From contig PYSS01000034.1 of NCBI GenBank assembly GCA_003049465.1, positions 136,419 to 200,418 of the forward strand: DNA of 64,000 nucleotides, in the 5' to 3' direction. The notes beneath the pieces were generated by a model, which saw nothing but the letters and a program-made list of their open reading frames with translations, searched no databases and was not told the origin of the DNA. The position numbers and the translations under genes were made by a program. Of this stretch, positions 10,636-22,782 are shown in pieces. Origin of the DNA: Magnaporthiopsis rhizophila (lineage: Eukaryota > Ascomycota > Sordariomycetes > Magnaporthales > Magnaporthaceae). The first letter of the stretch is position 1. Each line of letters begins with the position of its first letter.

Positions 10636-12316
10636 GTTGGAGCCGGGTCTGTATGATACAAACGCTGTACACTGCTGCAGCTCACGTCGCAATATACCCT
10701 TTGCGACCCTAATATTGAGGGTCCAAATTGTGGCTCTACCAGCGCCAAGCCCCATTACACACCGTCAGGTCGTACTAAACCTTGACCCATAATACCTGGG
10801 AAAGAGCACTCGGGCTGCCGAGGACGCGAAAGTAGCAATCCCCTCTTCATGACCAGGTGTCCACCCCAATGTGTCCAATGGCAACTTTCTACAGATAGCA
10901 CTAGGTGGTAGCTACAGCTTCGAGTCCGTTGCTTGAAAGTCGTAACAGGCAAGCAGCGGCGGCAGCATCCAGTTAGCTTGACTTACCACCTACCCAGGTG
11001 TAGACACTTGTCGGCTGCAAGTCGAGGTTTCTAATCTAGCTACCCTGTCGGTCTTCTTCCCTGACTTGATATCTACATTGGCCTAGGTACCTCTGGCCGG
11101 GCAAGCAGGCATCTGCCCAATTCTAAACCCGTCCCATTACAAGCTTGATCTGGTGTGATATATGCTTCTTTCACTTCCCATTGATTTCCTTAAAAGGTCC
11201 TCGCGCTTGACCCGCAGACGGAAATGAACGCTAGGCAACACTGGCGTTGCTCTTGGATGATGCCTTCGGAAGGTGGCTTTATAAATAAGGCTTGCGCTTT
11301 CCATTGGGGGTCGATGGCGATACAGTACCTTTGAAGGCAATCGCCGGATATATAAGTATGCTCGTACCTGGACTTGGTTCCGTACCTCGGCCGCTATCGC
11401 CGCATGCCGTACAGCCCGGGTATATGATGGACAGAGCCACCCGGCGCCAGGGACAACATATGCTGTACCCAAAGCCGAGGGGAAGTGTACCGAACAGGTA
11501 GGTATGCTTTCTATGATTGAGTGGGCCATGTTCCAATCTGGAGGTCCAATAGAAGCTCCCCTGCCCATTAGGCAGGTGCAGCCGGTGCCAGGCAGCTATT
11601 AGATACGGGTAGGTAGACAATATTCGGACAAACTAGCACCTACGATCTGTGAAGAAAAGGCTTGGGTGTCGACCGTTAGTCCTCCCCACCCTAATTTCTC
11701 CAGATTAGGTAGATCAGACGACAAGAACGGGCCTTCCCGTCCTTCGCCCCCCATCTTGGGCTCAGATAAGGCGACGCTTCGACTGAACAGGTGCATTTGG
11801 AGGGTCGGAGTCAGCACGTGGAAGGCAGTCGAGTTTGGAATCTCCGCCAGACGGGATCTGTTTGCACCTAACGATCGCCAGTACTCCTAAGTAGCAGGCG
11901 CGGCCGTCTCCTTCCTGGACATCCGTCCTACCGCCCGCCCTCTCACATGGAGGCAATCAGGAAGCTCTCCCTCTGTCCCCACCTCGCAACTGCCGTGGAA
12001 GGTCCGAATTTGAGGTCTTCTTTTCCCTTCCCTTCTCTTTCTGCTTACCTCATCTCCCAGTAAAAAAAGGCAGGCTAAAAAAACCTGGCCGCGTCCACTC
12101 ACTGCTCGATCCTCCCACCCGCAACAAAACCACAGACCGATCTCAGCAGACAGGGTCTCCCACCCACTCCCATCAGAAGGAAGCCCTCCACTTTCCTTTG
12201 TCTTGATCTGTGAGGCATCTTTGCCATATCATCCGAGATTTACTATTATCCTGCACTTAATGCTCCTGGCCCTTGACTAGTTGGAGCTCCGCAGATCGCC
12301 ATCGCCCGCAAGCAAC
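10636..12316. other. 1.7 kb intergenic: long PUF-gene promoter/leader
   Basis: Contains several TAGGTAGG and CCTAGGTACC motifs (around 11081, 11497 and 11608) and pyrimidine-rich sequence near 12000-12240, typical of a fungal leader. No coding frame has recognisable similarity. Confidence 0.55.
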
Positions 12317-15165
12317 ATGTCCGCCACGGCCGCGGTGGCGAGGCCCAGTCCTCCGTCTCAGCGCCAGTCGTCGGTGACCAAGAACTCCCTTAATGACGAG
12401 AACCACAAGTTCTCCGATGACTCCACGGGCATCCATCAGCTCTTCCAGGTGCGTTTCCTGTTGTCTCGACTTTTCTGCTGGACTTCATTGGCCCCGCCTT
12501 CAGCGCCATCCATCCTGTCTCGAACCATCAACCATCCCGCCCAGGCTCATATCCGATTCACCGTGTCTTCACCTTCACCTGCACATTCACCTTTTTTGCG
12601 TCCTGTCCTCATCAAACCAGATGGGCAGACCTAAGCAGCCCCACACAAATGACCAAAGGAAGCTAACGGCGATGTTTCTCTAGGGGCCCAGCAGCCATGC
12701 CACGCTGAAGAAATCCGTCAGCGCCCTGACTACATCCAAACTTCTCAATCAGGGTCTGCCTAAGGTAGGTAGTTCTCCACCCTCCCCATGCTCACACCTC
12801 GTCCCTCACGCAAGGGCTAATCTGATGACGACAGAGAACCAAGATCAACCACGAGGCCTCCTCTGCGTCCGAGCCGTCCCCGATGGAAAAGCTGCTGTCG
12901 AGGCTGTCTGAGCAGCATTCTCCTGGCAGTGATCAGAGCGAGTCCATCAAGACGCTCACTGACGACGAGCACGGTCACCCGCACAGTCTGGGCTTTCAGT
13001 CTTCCTGCAGCTCGTTGCCGATCACACCGGCGACTGACAACTTCACGGCTACTACCCCAGCGACTCGTCCTGCCAGCGCCACACCCGATAGCCACGCCGC
13101 AAACAGCGACGAGGTTCTCCGCCTCAAGCTCGAGCTTGCCAAGGCTAAAAACGAGATCTCGCGCCTGGACCAGGAGCTTTGCCAGCAGCGCTCTCTGGCT
13201 CCTGAGACCGCCGGCGTCGCTCTAGGTCAGGGGGAAGGGCCTACCGCCAAGTCCACTATTCTTGGCATGTCTGGTAACAAAACCACCAAGGCTACCTACC
13301 TGCACGAGACTGCCTGGCCGGCGCAAGACGATTCTCCCTCAGATACCAGCGACACCATGTCCAACGGAGGAGGCTTTGGTCGGACCCGAGGCATCTGGGC
13401 ATCGGCCAAGCCCGCCTTTCAGAACGGCTTCCTCCAACCGCAGCCGCCGTCACTGCCAGACGCCACCCAGTCCGGCCCTTGGACGGGAGGTAGAGGCTTC
13501 ACTGCCGATGCTTGTGCTGCGCCTTACGGCCCACCCGCTATGGATGGCTTCCATGGAGACCGCTTTGTCCCCGATGATGACATAGGAATGCGTCCTGCGT
13601 CTGGTCGCCGCAACCAACGCTACGACAACCGGTTTGGTTCACCCCAACCTTTCGGTCCCGGTTTTGGAGGCGGATATAATGTGAACCTCAACCGTTATGA
13701 GCCCGCTGCTGGCTTCCATGGCGGACAGCCGGGAGTCATGCCCAGCTCGGGACCAGGCGGCTTGCACCAACCTTATCCGCAGCCGCCTATCGGCACCCCC
13801 TTGTCCCCCCATGCCACTGAGTTCACATCCGGCGCTGGCGCGGCCTGGAAGCCAGACGTAAGTATTAATACACGAAAAGCCCCCCTCAAGCCATCCTCTC
13901 CGAATCACAGAGGGCTGACTTGATCGTTCTCTCCAGCCCGTGGCAACCGAAGGTCAGACTTACTTGCCTACCACGGAGCCGCTGAACTACCGTCGTCTTC
14001 TGGATCGCAACGTCAACTGCAACTGGAAGTACATTGTCGACAAGATCGTCTGCAACAATGACCAGCAGGCGTCCATCTTCCTGCAACAGAAGCTCAAGGT
14101 CGGCACGCCCGAGCAAAAGTATGAGATCGTCGAGGCCATTGTGGCCCAGGCCTATCCTCTCATGGTCAACCGATTCGGTAACTTCCTCGTGCAGCGCTGC
14201 TTCGAGCACGGGACTCCAGAGCAGGTCATCAAGATTGCCGAAGCCATCCGTGGCAACACTTTGAACCTATCCATGGACCCTTTCGGCTGCCACGTTGTCC
14301 AGAAGGCCTTTGACTCGGTCCCCGAGGACTACAAGGCCATCATGGTCGGTGAGCTGCTTCGGCGCATCCCGGAGACCGTCATCCATCGCTATGCCTGTCA
14401 CGTCTGGCAGAAGCTGTTTGAGCTGCGCTGGACTGAATCGCCGCCGCAGATCATGAAGTATGTCAACGAGGCTCTACGGGGTATGTGGCATGAGGTTGCC
14501 CTGGGCGAGACTGGAAGCTTGGTTGTCCAGAACATATTTGAAAACTGTCTGGAGGACGACAAAGTACGTGCATTCCATCCCCTTCTCCACCGCCCTCCTC
14601 ACACAAGGCTCATCTCCAGACTAACCCCCAGCGCTCACAGCGGCCCTGCATCGAGGAGGTTCTTGCCAACATCGACATTGTTGCCCATGGCCAGTTCGGA
14701 AACTGGTGCATCCAGCACATCTGCGAGCACGGCGCTCCTGCGGACCGGAGCCGCGCCGTTGACCATGTTATCCGCTACGCCGCCGAGTACAGCATGGACC
14801 AGTTCGCCTCCAAGGTCGTGGAGAAATGTCTGAAAATTGGCGGCCCCGAGTTCCTGACCAAATATCTCGACCGAGTGTGCGAGGGGCGTGTCGACCGCCC
14901 CCGAATCCCCCTGATTGATATTGCTAGCGACCAGTATGGCAACTATCTGATCCAGTACATCCTCACCCACGCGAACCCGCAGCACCGTGAGACTGTGGCG
15001 GCTCACATCCGCAAGCACATGGTCTCGCTCCGTGGCTCCAAGTTCGGGTCCAGGGTCGGCATGCTCTGCACCAACCCCGCCGTGGCCACCAGGCCTGGCC
15101 CGGGTGTTGGCCCTTCGATGGGGCGCATGCCTCCCAGCGTCCGTTACGGCAGTGTCTACCGCTAA
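12317..15165 (+). CDS. PUF (Pumilio-homology) RNA-binding protein
   Basis: Five exons: 12317-12448, 12684-12764, 12835-13857, 13937-14563 and 14641-15165; 795 residues. PUF proteins bind 3' UTR elements and repress or localise mRNAs. The N-terminal 410 residues are low-complexity (S/T/P/G/Q-rich) with one probable helix (RLKLELAKAKNEISRLDQEL). The C-terminal half carries eight PUF repeats; the recognition helices read SIFLQ, NFLVQ, CHVVQ, CHVWQ, SLVVQ, NWCIQ, SKVVE and NYLIQ from repeat 1 to 8. A short tail after repeat 8 (GSKFGSRVGML, then proline/glycine) closes the domain. The acceptor of exon 5 could be 9 nt upstream (14632), adding three residues; CAG-CGG at 14641 fits the usual DKRPCIEEVL. 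The start is the ATG at 12317, since upstream frame lacks another ATG. Confidence 0.92.
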
Positions 15166-16207
15166 GGCTGCCAGGCCCGCGTGGCGCTTCGGCGTTATCT
15201 GAGTGTATCCGCCTCTCCCGACTAATTTTGCTTGACTACCCGCACTGATTTCCCAACCGACCTCCCAGCTGTCGACGGGGCAGCAGGCGGCGTTTGTACT
15301 ACCATCAGTCAGGGGTCCTCGCGACGCCGGCTTACCCTGTTTTTCTTCTTTCTTTTCGAGTCGCCATCACACACCGCCAAATTTCCGTCGATCGTCTAGG
15401 TCATCAAGTTCCCCGAGAGCATATGAGAATTGCGTTTTACGAACATCTTCCTCAGCAACTAAGTTTACAAATCACCCGAAATCCTACGCTCGGGAGGTTA
15501 CTGCCCATTCGAGTGCTTTGGACACATCATGGTTATGGATTTTGCGATATGGGAGGACTGTCAAAAAGTTTGCCGGTTTTATTTCCGGCTGGGGGGGACA
15601 AGGGGTGTAAAGGAAGAGTATTGCTTTTCGGTGTCTAACAATATCCACCAGTGGGAAGACCACCTGTCGCCCTATTAGTTGGTGTTATCCATGAAACAGG
15701 TCAATATAGTTGCGAGACCAGCTCCGATCTTGGCGGTCACGCGCAATCGAGGAGCATCGGGTCGGTGACGGGGAGAGTCTGAAAACGGAGGATGGGATAG
15801 ATTGGTGAGATAGATTGGAGGATTGAGTCTAAGGGGAGAGGCTTTTCTGAGTTTTCTTTCTTTCTTTTTTGTTCTATCTGGACGGAGGAGCTGTCTGGCT
15901 CAAGACCTTGTATGATTATTATGTCTTAGATCGGTGAAGTTTGCGTCGAAACACTCGCTATTGACCTAGAATATCTTGCTGTGCACCAAGCTCATGCTGT
16001 GAGGAGGATGCTACCTCTTTGGTGTTCCGACATGGAACTGGCTGGCTGGATCACATAGCTTCCAGGCTGATTTTTATCGAAGGGTGCAGGCATGGATCGA
16101 GCTCGAGTTTGATGATGTTCTGATCCTATATATCCGCCGATACAATTCACTTGACAGGTGTGTATATAATGGCGGGGTTCCATGCAAAATTTCACCCAAT
16201 CAACCCC
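15166..16207. other. Intergenic: PUF 3' UTR and tRNA-Pro 5' flank
   Basis: About 1 kb, probably the long 3' UTR of the PUF gene followed by spacer. No supported gene. Confidence 0.5.
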
Positions 16208-16325
16208 GCCGCGATGGTCTAGTGGTATGATTCTCGCTTAGGGCTCACCCTGAGTTGTAACAGTTGGCTTGCCCACCCTGTTCAATAATTGCGAGAGGTC
16301 CCGGGTTCAATCCCCGGTTGCGGCC
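16208..16325 (+). tRNA. tRNA-Pro(AGG) with 46-nt intron
   Basis: Acceptor stem GCCGCGA pairs with TTGCGGC at 16318-16324, with discriminator C. The anticodon stem is CTCGC (16233-16237) with GCGAG (16291-16295). The loop is TTAGGG plus T, with anticodon AGG at 16240-16242. The intron occupies 16244-16289, directly after position 37 as is usual for nuclear tRNA introns. The T arm is GTCCCGGGTTCAATCCCCGG. Without the intron the tRNA is 72 nt. A T6 run at 16344-16349 is a likely Pol III terminator. Confidence 0.95.
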
Positions 16326-16343
16326 TAGTTAGTGAATGGTTTC

Positions 16344-16349
16344 TTTTTT
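16344..16349 (+). terminator. Pol III terminator of tRNA-Pro
   Basis: First run of six T after the tRNA 3' end, 18 nt downstream. A much longer T tract follows. Confidence 0.7.
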
Positions 16350-16372
16350 CTTTTTTTTTTTCTTTCTTTCTT

Positions 16373-16374
<2 letters not shown>

Positions 16375-16434
<60 letters not shown>

Positions 16435-16438
16435 NTTT
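16375..16438. repeat. Poly(T) homopolymer, about 60 bp with an N
   Basis: T run with an undetermined base at 16435, preceded by TTTC repeats and followed by TTTTTTG repeats to about 16475. It lies about 50 bp past tRNA-Pro. The N shows the tract was not resolved in the assembly. Confidence 0.85.
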
Positions 16439-18151
16439 GTTTTTTGTTTTTTGTTTTTTGTTTTTTGTTTTTTCTTTTTCTTTCATTTTCCTTATTCCCT
16501 TGTTAGCGTGACCCTGTGCTTCCAGTTACCTTCAAACATTGTTAAGTGTTCGTAAGTAAATTTGGGGGGTTTTTTTTCTTCAAGCGTAAATGGAAATTTT
16601 TTTTTTTTTTAGCGTCGTGGAGCTGGGGCGAAAAAATCCATTCAACGCCTACTGGCCGAACGCCGAGCCGAGGCACGCACGTTGGTTCCTGGCTTAAAAA
16701 TACTGGGGCTGGATGCAGACTCTGACATCATGATTTTTCAGCTGCACGGCCTGCTGATCACGACGACTGGCCGCTTGTTGGCACTTGAGGCGTCACGGCA
16801 TGGAGATGAAATTTGGCCTTCTCTGCGTCCTTACAAAGTTGAGACTTTTTCGACATCCTTTCTAAATGTGTTCTTGCGACTGTTTCTTATTTTTCGACTC
16901 CTCTCGACGGCCACATGCCTCCTGACAGCAGCGAAGAGGCTTGGGACAAGTCAGGTCAGATGGCAGGCGGGTGGGAGATCAGCATTCGGAATTTCCCATT
17001 TCGCTGACGGCCATCTGGCAACAGTGCATCCATCCGTCCCAATTGGCTGACGGGGAACAAGTTCGTCCGAGCCAGAGATGCCCCTGGACGACGGTGGTGG
17101 CACGCTGGAGGCTGGCCCCAGTGTCCTAGCGCGGCGCCCTAAAGCCCGCAGATGCCCATTTTCAAATGGATCTCCTCCAGGGCTGCCCCAAGCCTTCCCC
17201 ATCGGTTTCTCCCGGTTGAACCTGAGATCTCGATGCTGGGCAGCTAAAATCCCATTGTCCTAGCCCACAGTAAAATGAAAACTCGCATCCCCTCCTCATC
17301 TTCTTTTTCGTCTTCCCTCGCATCCCCCTTGCATCGACCAGCTACGCCTTCGCCACGCTGCCGCTCCAACCTTCCGACCGTTTTTGCTGGCCACTTGCAC
17401 ATTTCCTTTAATCTGCTAATGTGACACCTATCAAGAAAGACAGCCAGTCCCGAGGAGACAACGACATTGTTCCTGTTCGTCGAGGAGCGCCCGCACTTTT
17501 TTTTTTTTTTCCTATTCCCCTGCCAGGTTGCTGCGATCCCGGTCGATCCTCTCCGATTTCATCCTACCTAACCCCTGGACCCTGGACATCTGGACACGCG
17601 CAACTGAGCGTCGCCATGGGCTGCTCAGCTGAACTCAACTAGCGAGGCTTCATCTGAATCGCATCCAGCGGGCGTCCTTGGACTGGCAACTTGGCCAACC
17701 TCGGATCTACGCGAGGCGAGGAGATATCGTTTCCTAACCTTGGAAAAAGCCCCCGCTGTTGGCCCCCGTACCCACAGGAGTGGAAAGCGTCGTCCACTCG
17801 CGCGTTCACACGCTTACTCGCTTGCCGCTTCCGTCTGGCGGCACTCCCGCAGTCTCAGCGGTTCCTTTGGGGCTGCCTCAAGCCGTTGCTTGGCGCGCCA
17901 GGCTGTTTAGCTTTCGCCTGCAGCGTCTGCATGCAACCCGTGTCACCATTGGAAACTCTCCTTTTTAGTCGTCAACACAGGAAAATCACAGCTCACGCAC
18001 CCCAGGGGGCCTTTCCGAGGGGATCTCACCCTTCCTCTCCGCTCATGTTATCACTCACTGAAACTCTCCCGATTCTGTTTGCTCGGTCGGCTTTGTTCGG
18101 GGCTGGGTGCCTCTGTTTTGCGAGGCCCAAGCCTCATCGTACTTGGGAATA
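16439..18151. other. 1.7 kb intergenic: promoter and leader of the histidine kinase gene
   Basis: No recognisable coding frame or RNA. Holds a T14 run near 17499-17512 and pyrimidine-rich stretches around 17280-17420, as in many fungal promoters. Confidence 0.5.
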
Positions 18152-18666
18152 ATGGGGGAACACAACCAGCTCGAGGGAGTCGGCATCATTGAGTTGTTGG
18201 AGGCGGACCCGAGACCGTCGTTCGTTTTCGACCTGGGCCAGTCCGGCCTGCCGCCCTTGGACCTTCAGTCTCGACAGCAAGCATGTATCGCGTATCGTAA
18301 TGGTGCTCTGCTGGACAACGCCTCCCTCACGTCCGCCTTATCCGGCCCCCCATCTGGGGCACTCGACGAGTTTTGGGAATGGATCCAAGCACCAACCCCT
18401 GGGGGCTCCTCCTCCCTTCCCTTCCGAGGTGTCTGCTGGACTCGCTATGTCTTGAGGAAACGATGGGTCGTTGTCAGCTGTAGCGCGCAACTCCTGCACT
18501 CTCCAAGTCCACCGTCCCGGGAGACCAGCGGGTTTTCGTCCACCAGCTTCACACAGGGTGCTAGGATCCCTTTCTCCCCGACGCAGAGCCGCACCTCGTT
18601 GATGAAGCAATCAGAAGCGCATTTTCGAAGAATCAATTCGGAACCTGCCGTTGGGCCCAACCACCC

Positions 18667-18697
<31 letters not shown>

Positions 18698-21600
18698 GGC
18701 AAGACAAGAACCGATAGCGATGCCTTTGACCGCGGCTGGATGGTGCCAATGTTTGTCACAAATCAGGAGGAGCCGTTTCTTGACATCATCAACAATGTCG
18801 ACTGGGCGTCGACACCCCTTGGCGGCATGCCGGCCTGGCATCCACGACTGCACCAAACCTTCAGCCAGATGCTTGTCGACTCCCGCGCCATCGCGATTAG
18901 TTGGGGCCCCGAACACATAACGATATATAATGAGGCATTCAGCCGGCTGTGTGGCTGTCGTCACCCACAGGTTCTGGGCAAGCCCATAGTCGATATCTGG
19001 CCGGACAAGCGCGAGTGGCTCCGCGGTAGTATGCGCGAGAGTGCACTCAAGCAGCGGTCTGTCACCGACGACGAAGATCTTGGCTGCTTCGTCGAAAACG
19101 CAGATGGAACGCTGCGCGAGATCTACCTCAAGTGGTCCATAATACCGATCACCGAGAACAGCGAGGTTCTGGGTTTCATGCACTCGGTCACCGAAACCAC
19201 GTCCATGCGGCTGTGGGAGAGGCGTATGAAGATGCTGATCGACCTGGGAGATGTGCTGGTGACGGCTAGGAACGTCAAGGCCTACTGGAAGAAGACGCTG
19301 GAGAACCTCGAGGCCGTTGAGCCCCGATTCGACATACCGCTCGCCATCCTGTATTCTGTTCACGAGGGAACCGACGCTGAGTTCGAGTTTGTCCCTGATC
19401 GCTATGATTCAACCAAGATATGCCACTTGGAGGGTTCTCTCGGGGTTCCTAACGGCCACCAGCTCAACCCACCCTTGCTCAACCTTCGGACCAGCGACGA
19501 GGGGCTGTCTGCCGCATTCAGGCGCGCAATGAATGAATTTGCGCCAATATCCATCAGCACGGCGGACGGCAGCTTTCCCCTGCATCTTCAGGATGGGCTG
19601 AACTGGCGCGGGTTTGGTGACCCATGCCAGGACGCGCTGGTGATCCCCATCAGGCCGACAAAAGAGGAGGTGAGTGCATCTGCCGTGAGCGCTGGCAAGT
19701 CCCTATTTTAGAGTAGAATGCGAATCGCTGACTCGGCGGGGGAAAAACACCACTAGGACGTTATGGGACTCCTGGTTCTGGGCCTGAACCCACGATGCCC
19801 ATACGACAACGGGTATCGCCAATACATCTCTCTACTCAACCAGAAGCTGACAACGTCTCTGGCCTCGACTGTCCTGCTCCAAGAGGAAGAGTGGCGTGGT
19901 AGGAACGCCGCCGAACAAGCGGCGTACGACAAAGCAATGCTCAAGGAAAAGCTCGATGCGCGTACCAAGGAGGCGACCGAGTTCATCAGACGGTTCGAGG
20001 CCGTGGCACAGTTTACCCCTGTGGGTATGTGCTTTGGGGATGCGCAGGGGAACGTGACTTTTGCAAACGATGCGTGGTTTCGCATCACTGGCGTTGAGAG
20101 ACAAGAGACGTCCGACCTGGAGTCAAGTGGCAGCTGCGTCACCTCGGAAGATTTCCTCTCCCATGTCGTGGTTGAGGATCGGATGAACATATTGCGGGCA
20201 TATGAAGAGGTCCGCAGTGGGAAGAACGCGACGTTTGAATTCCGGGTCAAGAGACACGAAGACGACACATCTGAGGAGGAGGGGGCAGCGTCATCTTCGT
20301 CATCGCCGAGCTTTGAGAAGGCCGGCTTGAACCTGGTCGGGCTTGAAGGCATGCCGGCGGATGAGCGTCATGTACTCGCCTCGGCCAAGGCGGAGCGGTC
20401 GCCCGACGGGGATGTGATTCGGATGTTGACCTGCCTCACCGACGTCACGGCCCAAAAGAGAGTCGCAGACGAGGCCGTGAGACGTGCACAACAGGCCGAG
20501 AATCTCAAGCGCATGGCCGAGTTCGCGACAGTGGGCATGTACGACATGGATCTGGAAGGTCGACTGATCGGGGCCAATCGAGTTTTCTACGAGATGTGCG
20601 GTGTGGGCAGGCGGTCCGTCGACGCCGCCGACGGCGGCCCTGTGGTCAAGCCTCTTCACGAATGCGTTGTTGCCGAAGACTTTCCCCTACTCGAGCGGAC
20701 ACTGTCTCTCCTCCTCAGTGAGGGTAAGCAGCAGACGGCCGAGCTACGGTTCAAGAAACCTTGGACAGCCGAGGATAAGGCGATGCGGATCGTGGCCCCC
20801 CGTTGGGTCTCGGCGACCTTCTTGCCGGTCCGGAGCTCGGATGGACTCGTGCGGTCTTTTACCGGCTGCATTTCTGATATCAGCATGCAAAAATGGCAGC
20901 TCGAGCGAGAGCGGCAGCGCAAGGAGGATGCCATTGAGTCAAAGCGTCAGCAAGAGAGTTTTATAGGTCAGTCCCGCACTAACTCTTTTTGTTTTCATGC
21001 CCACAATCATCACGCTCGGCTATTGTTTCTCTCGCTCATGTGTAGCCCACCGTCCTTGCGGTTGATGTATCCCGGCTGCTGACTATGAGAACAACAGATA
21101 TAACGTCCCACGAGATGCGGAATCCGCTGTCGGCTATAATACACTGCGCCGATGCGGTCATCGCATCCCTAGCCAAGGTTCAGCAGCTGGAGCGGACCTC
21201 GACTCCGCCCCCAGCTCTCCATGAATTGCGCTCGACCGTGGGGGTGGTCCCGCCAAGGGGCAAGACTGTTGAGGGCCGCGTAACCGATGCGGCCGAACTT
21301 ATAAACAACGGAATCGAGAACGCCGAAACCATCATTTTGTGCGCTCAGCATCAGAAACGGATCGTGGACGACATTCTGACCATGTCGAAGCTGGACTCTA
21401 GGCTTCTGGTTGTGACGCCCATCACAGCGAACCCGGTCCAGATTGTGCAGGAGGCCCTGAAGATGTTTGAGGTTGAGGCCCGGCGTGTGGATATCAACCT
21501 TGGCATGGTTGTTGACAAGTCATACCAGAGTCTGGGCATTGACTTTCTTACATTCGACCCCTCCAGGGTCAAACAAGTGCTCATCAACCTACTCACCAAC

Positions 21601-22782
21601 GCGCTCAAATTCACAGGCTCCGGGCCTATGAGCAACGTCACGGTGGGCATCAGCGCATCGAAAAGCCCGCCAGACGAGGCTACCTCGTCGGTGCAGTTCA
21701 TTCCACGCGAAGTAGAAGAACCGCCGGAATCAGAGACGGGAACCGAGACACACTCTGACTCACAAGAAACGCAAAGGACAGCGGGACACGGCGAGCCCAT
21801 ATACATAATGTTCGAGGTGAAGGACACAGGCGAGGGGCTGAACGACGAGGAGAAGAAGATACTGTTTCAGCGATTTGTGCAGGCGTCGTCGCGGACACAC
21901 GTCAAGTACGGCGGCTCCGGGCTGGGACTTTTCATCTCGCGGCGGCTCACCGAGATGCAGGATGGCGCGATCGGGGTCGCCTCTGAACCGGGAGTTGGGT
22001 CCACGTTTGCCTTCTACATAAAGACCTTGCGACCCGACGCGGAGGCGTTGAGCGAGGCTCGCCGAGCCGCGCGGGAGTTGGTGTCGTTCCCGCTGGAGCC
22101 CCTGAGCTTGGATACCGGTGGCGCAGGCCTCTCAAACGACAGCTCTGGTTTAGAAGTCGGCACGGTTAGGAACCTTGGCGGGCTCTCGCCGTTGTCCCCG
22201 GTTATCGAAGAAGCCAAGATCACGGGCATTCTTGTCGTCGAGGACAACCTGATCAACCAGCAGATCACCCGACGAGGACTGCTCGACCGGGGCTACAAAG
22301 TCGAGGTGGCAAACCATGGGCTGGAGGCACTGGAGATCCTCAAGCTGTCTGACCGTTTCGGCCCCGAGGACGACGGGGCCGCCCATGACGCCTCGGCATC
22401 GTCGTGCCCATCGCCGAAGAGGAGGTTCGAGCTGAGTGTGATCCTCATGGATATGGAAATGCCCGTCATGGACGGGCTGACGTGCACGCGCGAGATACGG
22501 GAATTGGAGGGACGCGGAAGGATCCTGGGCGGGCGAATACCAATTATCGCGGTCAGCGCCAACGCGCGAATGGAACAGGTGCTCGAGGCCAAGGCTGCCG
22601 GGTGCGATGACGTGCTCGTCAAGCCGTACCGCATGCCGGAGCTCATCGGGAAGATGAATCTTGTGGTCCGGGCGTTGGCCAACGCAAGGTGGCTGCAGGA
22701 GCAGCTAGAACAGCAGCAACAACGGCAACAGCCACAGCAGCAGCAGCAACCCTTGCCCCCAACGCCACCGCCTACAGGATAA
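18152..22782 (+). CDS. Hybrid histidine kinase with PAS/GAF sensor region and response-regulator domain
   Basis: Exons 18152-19669, 19757-20966 and 21098-22782 join in phase to 1470 residues. It is a soluble sensor kinase: no membrane span is seen. In order: a variable N-terminus with a poly-Ser tract (18669-18695); a PAS-like domain (ISWGPEHITIYNEAFSRLCG) near 245-370; a GAF-like region ending DALVIPIRPTKEE; a second PAS (TPVGMCFGDAQGNVTFAND); a third PAS (TVGMYDMDLEGRLIGANRVF); then the kinase core. The H box is DITSHEMRNPLSAI with phospho-acceptor His914, formed across intron 2. The N box is INLLTNALKFT (about 1071), G1 is VKDTGEGL and G2 is YGGSGLGLFISRRL. The receiver domain starts ILVVEDNLINQQITRRG (about 1287), with phospho-acceptor Asp1361 in ILMDMEMPVMDG and the switch lysine in LVKPY. 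The C-terminus is glutamine-rich. It should feed a Ypd1-type phosphorelay; the stimulus is unknown. An ATG at 18107 is an alternative start. Confidence 0.92.
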
